A stretch of 64,000 bases of DNA from an uncultured Paracoccaceae bacterium. GTDB lineage: Bacteria; Pseudomonadota; Alphaproteobacteria; Rhodobacterales; Rhodobacteraceae. Below are positions 61,279 to 64,000 of the stretch, in pieces. Each line of letters starts with the position of its first letter. Positions within the stretch are counted from its first letter, which is position 1. The notes beneath the pieces were generated by a model. It ran no database searches. It was not told where the DNA came from and saw nothing but the letters and a program-made list of their open reading frames with translations. The position numbers and the translations under genes are program-made. The stretch covers positions 59,775 to 123,774 of the forward strand of contig CANLDN010000012.1 in assembly GCA_947489445.1 (NCBI GenBank), written 5' to 3'.

Positions 61279-63396
61279 ATGGCACGCGACTACCCACTCG
61301 AACTATACCGGAACTTTGGTATTATTGCGCATATCGATGCAGGCAAGACCACCTGTTCCGAACGCATCCTGTATTATACAGGCAAGTCCCATAACATTGG
61401 CGAAGTGCATGACGGCGCGGCGACTATGGACTGGATGGAGCAAGAGCAAGAACGGGGTATTACAATTACTTCGGCTGCGACCACCACGTTCTGGGAACGC
61501 ACTGAAAACGGCACTGAGGCAGACAGCCCCAAGCACCGGATGAACATCATCGACACGCCCGGCCACGTTGACTTCACCATTGAAGTTGAACGTTCGCTGG
61601 CGGTTTTGGATGGTGCGGTCTGTGTTCTGGACGCCAACGCTGGTGTTGAGCCGCAGACAGAAACCGTTTGGCGTCAGGCTGACCGTTATAAAGTGCCGCG
61701 TATGGTTTTCGTCAACAAGATGGACAAAATCGGCGCCGATTTCTTTAAATGCGTCGAAATGATCGAAGACCGCACTGGTGCGCGCGCGATCCCTGTTGCG
61801 CTGCCGATTGGCGCCGAAGATCAGCTGGAAGGCTTGATCGACTTGGTCACCATGGAAGAATGGCTGTGGCAGGGTGAAGACCTCGGCGCGTCTTGGGTCA
61901 AGGCCCCTATCCGTGACAGCCTGTCTGCCCAAGCTGCCGAATGGCGCGAAAAGCTGGTCGAAGCCGCCGTAGAGCAGGACGACGACGCGATGGAAGCCTA
62001 TCTGGAAGGCAATGAACCTGACGTGAAATCATTGCGCGCAATGATCCGCAAGGCTTGCCTGTCGCTGTCTTTCGTGCCGGTCCTTGGTGGGTCTGCGTTC
62101 AAGAACAAAGGCGTTCAGCCGCTGTTGAACGCTGTTGTGGACTATCTGCCAAGCCCGCTCGACGTTGTGGACTACATGGGCTTTAAGCCCGGTGACGAAA
62201 CCGAAACCCGTAACATCCCACGTCGCGCAGATGATGACATGGCGTTCTCGGGCTTGGCGTTCAAAATCATGAACGACCCGTTTGTGGGTTCTTTGACGTT
62301 TACCCGGATCTATTCCGGTAAGCTGGCCAAAGGCGACACCATGCTCAACTCCACCAAGGGGAACAAAGAGCGTGTGGGCCGGATGATGATGATGCATTCC
62401 AACGATCGCGAGGAAATCTCCGAAGCGTTCGCGGGCGACATCATCGCGCTGGGTGGCCTCAAGAACACCACAACAGGTGACACGATCTGTGATCCGCAGG
62501 ATCCGGTGGTTCTGGAAACGATGACGTTCCCCGATCCGGTGATCGAAATCGCTGTTGAGCCAAAAACCAAGGGCGACCAGGAAAAGATGGGCCTTGCCCT
62601 GCAACGCCTGTCCGCCGAAGATCCATCCTTCCGCGTGGAAACTGATCTCGAATCCGGCCAGACCATCATGAAGGGTATGGGCGAATTGCACCTCGACATC
62701 CTGGTCGACCGCATGAAGCGCGAATTCAAGGTTGAAGCCAATATCGGTGCACCACAGGTGGCTTATCGTGAAACGATTGGTCACGCGGTTGAGCATACTT
62801 ACACCCACAAAAAGCAGTCCGGTGGTTCTGGTCAGTTTGGTGAAGTGAAGCTGAACATCATGCCGACAGAGCCGGGCGAAGGGTATTCATTTGAGTCCAA
62901 GATCGTTGGTGGTGCCGTGCCCAAGGAATACATTCCGGGCGTTGAAAAAGGCATCAAGTCTGTCATGGATAGCGGCCCCTTGGCTGGCTTCCCCGTGATC
63001 GACTTCAAGGTCGAACTGCTTGACGGTAAATTCCACGATGTTGACTCCAGCATTCTGGCGTTCGAAATCGCGGCCCGTATGTGTATGCGTGAAGGCATGC
63101 GCAAAGCTGGCGCAAAACTGCTCGAGCCAATCATGAAGGTCGAGGTTGTGACACCTGAGGATTACACCGGTGGGATCATCGGTGATCTGACATCACGCCG
63201 CGGCATGGTGCAGGGTCAGGACACACGCGGCAACGCGATTGTCATCGACGCGATGGTGCCTTTGGCAAACATGTTCGGCTACATCAACACGTTGCGGTCC
63301 ATGTCTTCGGGCCGGGCGCAGTTTACGATGCAGTTCGATCATTACGAACCGGTACCGTCCAACATCTCGGAAGAGATTCAGGCGAAATACGCCTAA
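61279..63396 (+). CDS. fusA: Elongation factor G (main copy)
   Basis: 705 residues. GTPase motifs IIAHIDAGKTTCSERILYYT, QERGITITSAATT, DTPGHVDFT and VNKMDKIGA; domain IV carries QSGGSGQFGEVKL. It drives translocation. The usual place in the str operon marks it as the housekeeping EF-G, in contrast to the paralogue at 23485. Two small palindromic repeats follow before tuf. Confidence 0.98.
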   Translation: MARDYPLELYRNFGIIAHIDAGKTTCSERILYYTGKSHNIGEVHDGAATMDWMEQEQERGITITSAATTTFWERTENGTEADSPKHRMNIIDTPGHVDFTIEVERSLAVLDGAVCVLDANAGVEPQTETVWRQADRYKVPRMVFVNKMDKIGADFFKCVEMIEDRTGARAIPVALPIGAEDQLEGLIDLVTMEEWLWQGEDLGASWVKAPIRDSLSAQAAEWREKLVEAAVEQDDDAMEAYLEGNEPDVKSLRAMIRKACLSLSFVPVLGGSAFKNKGVQPLLNAVVDYLPSPLDVVDYMGFKPGDETETRNIPRRADDDMAFSGLAFKIMNDPFVGSLTFTRIYSGKLAKGDTMLNSTKGNKERVGRMMMMHSNDREEISEAFAGDIIALGGLKNTTTGDTICDPQDPVVLETMTFPDPVIEIAVEPKTKGDQEKMGLALQRLSAEDPSFRVETDLESGQTIMKGMGELHLDILVDRMKREFKVEANIGAPQVAYRETIGHAVEHTYTHKKQSGGSGQFGEVKLNIMPTEPGEGYSFESKIVGGAVPKEYIPGVEKGIKSVMDSGPLAGFPVIDFKVELLDGKFHDVDSSILAFEIAARMCMREGMRKAGAKLLEPIMKVEVVTPEDYTGGIIGDLTSRRGMVQGQDTRGNAIVIDAMVPLANMFGYINTLRSMSSGRAQFTMQFDHYEPVPSNISEEIQAKYA

Positions 63397-63403
63397 CCGG
63401 GAC

Positions 63404-63421
63404 GGCGGGGTAAACCCCGCC
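63404..63421. repeat. 18-bp palindrome after fusA
   Basis: GGCGGGGTAAACCCCGCC, an 8-bp perfect stem with a two-base centre, immediately after the fusA stop and followed by CTACC, the complement of the GTAGG element. Confidence 0.75.
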
Positions 63422-63438
63422 CTACCACCAAACCGTAG

Positions 63439-63456
63439 GGTGGGTGCGAACCCACC
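63439..63456. repeat. GTAGGGTG-type palindrome before tuf
   Basis: GGTGGGT and ACCCACC around GCGA, inside AACCGTAGGGTGGGTGCGAA and on to CCCACCGCC. Same form as at 57492. It lies 29 bases before the tuf start. Confidence 0.8.
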
Positions 63457-63485
63457 GCCCCAACAGAACAGACAAGGAGGCCATT

Positions 63486-64000
<515 letters not shown>

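Overview
The window looks like a chromosomal segment of an alphaproteobacterium of the Rhodobacterales (marine Roseobacter type). The evidence is a complete sorbitol/mannitol operon in the order known from Rhodobacter sphaeroides (lacI-type regulator, smoEFGK, smoS, mtlK), str and spc ribosomal gene blocks, a KpsT/KpsE/KdsA capsule set, a 4Fe-4S-type photolyase, and moderately GC-rich dense coding with many stop/start overlaps. Species cannot be fixed from the sequence alone. No phage block, insertion sequence or CRISPR array was found.

Layout. 0-4.6 kb: a MORN-repeat exported protein, a small exported protein of unknown role, and a coupled photolyase/SDR pair. 4.6-15.4 kb: an accessory region with a PAS histidine kinase coupled to an RsbQ/KAI2-like hydrolase, a small tyrosine recombinase, an ECF sigma factor with its zinc anti-sigma factor, a CPA1-type antiporter, a small membrane protein, and a three-gene metabolic set (acetolactate-synthase-like enzyme, aldehyde dehydrogenase, flavodoxin-like protein). 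15.4-23.1 kb: the polyol uptake and oxidation operon on the minus strand, with a LacI-type palindrome before the transporter genes and a related site before the regulator gene. 23.3-27.8 kb: a second EF-G (fusA2), then a leucine-codon leader peptide and hairpin ahead of a cupin gene and leuA.

28-35.5 kb: the rod-shape operon mreB-mreC-mreD-mrdA-rodA, which runs by start/stop overlaps into a hydroxyacid dehydrogenase and an AraC-type regulator. 35.5-38.9 kb: a four-gene module (DUF4123 adaptor, companion protein, HExxH metallopeptidase-like protein, small partner) lying between an intact VOC gene and a 288-bp broken copy of it. This looks like a type VI secretion cargo cassette and is the most interesting locus in the window. 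38.9-41.6 kb: a DUF1835/DUF3658-like protein, an SseB-like protein and a uracil-DNA-glycosylase-fold protein. 41.7-49.8 kb: a 1630-residue cysteine-free protein of unknown function followed by kpsT, kpsE and kdsA. 49.9-51.4 kb: a BON-MscS channel and tRNA-Gln.

51.7-56.1 kb: the ribosomal cluster rpmC-rpsQ-rplN-rplX-rplE-rpsN-rpsH-rplF-rplR-rpsE-rpmD on the minus strand. 56.1-60.2 kb: tandem and dispersed repeats with a LysM/solute-binding fusion, a 2OG-Fe(II) oxygenase-like protein and a lipoprotein. 60.2-64 kb: a promoter and leader, then rpsL-rpsG-fusA-tuf on the plus strand. The spc-type block and the str block are divergent, so the usual single str-S10-spc string is broken here. Short palindromes of a GTAGGGTG type recur in and around the translation operons, and a 95-bp repeat with 11-bp internal units occurs twice.
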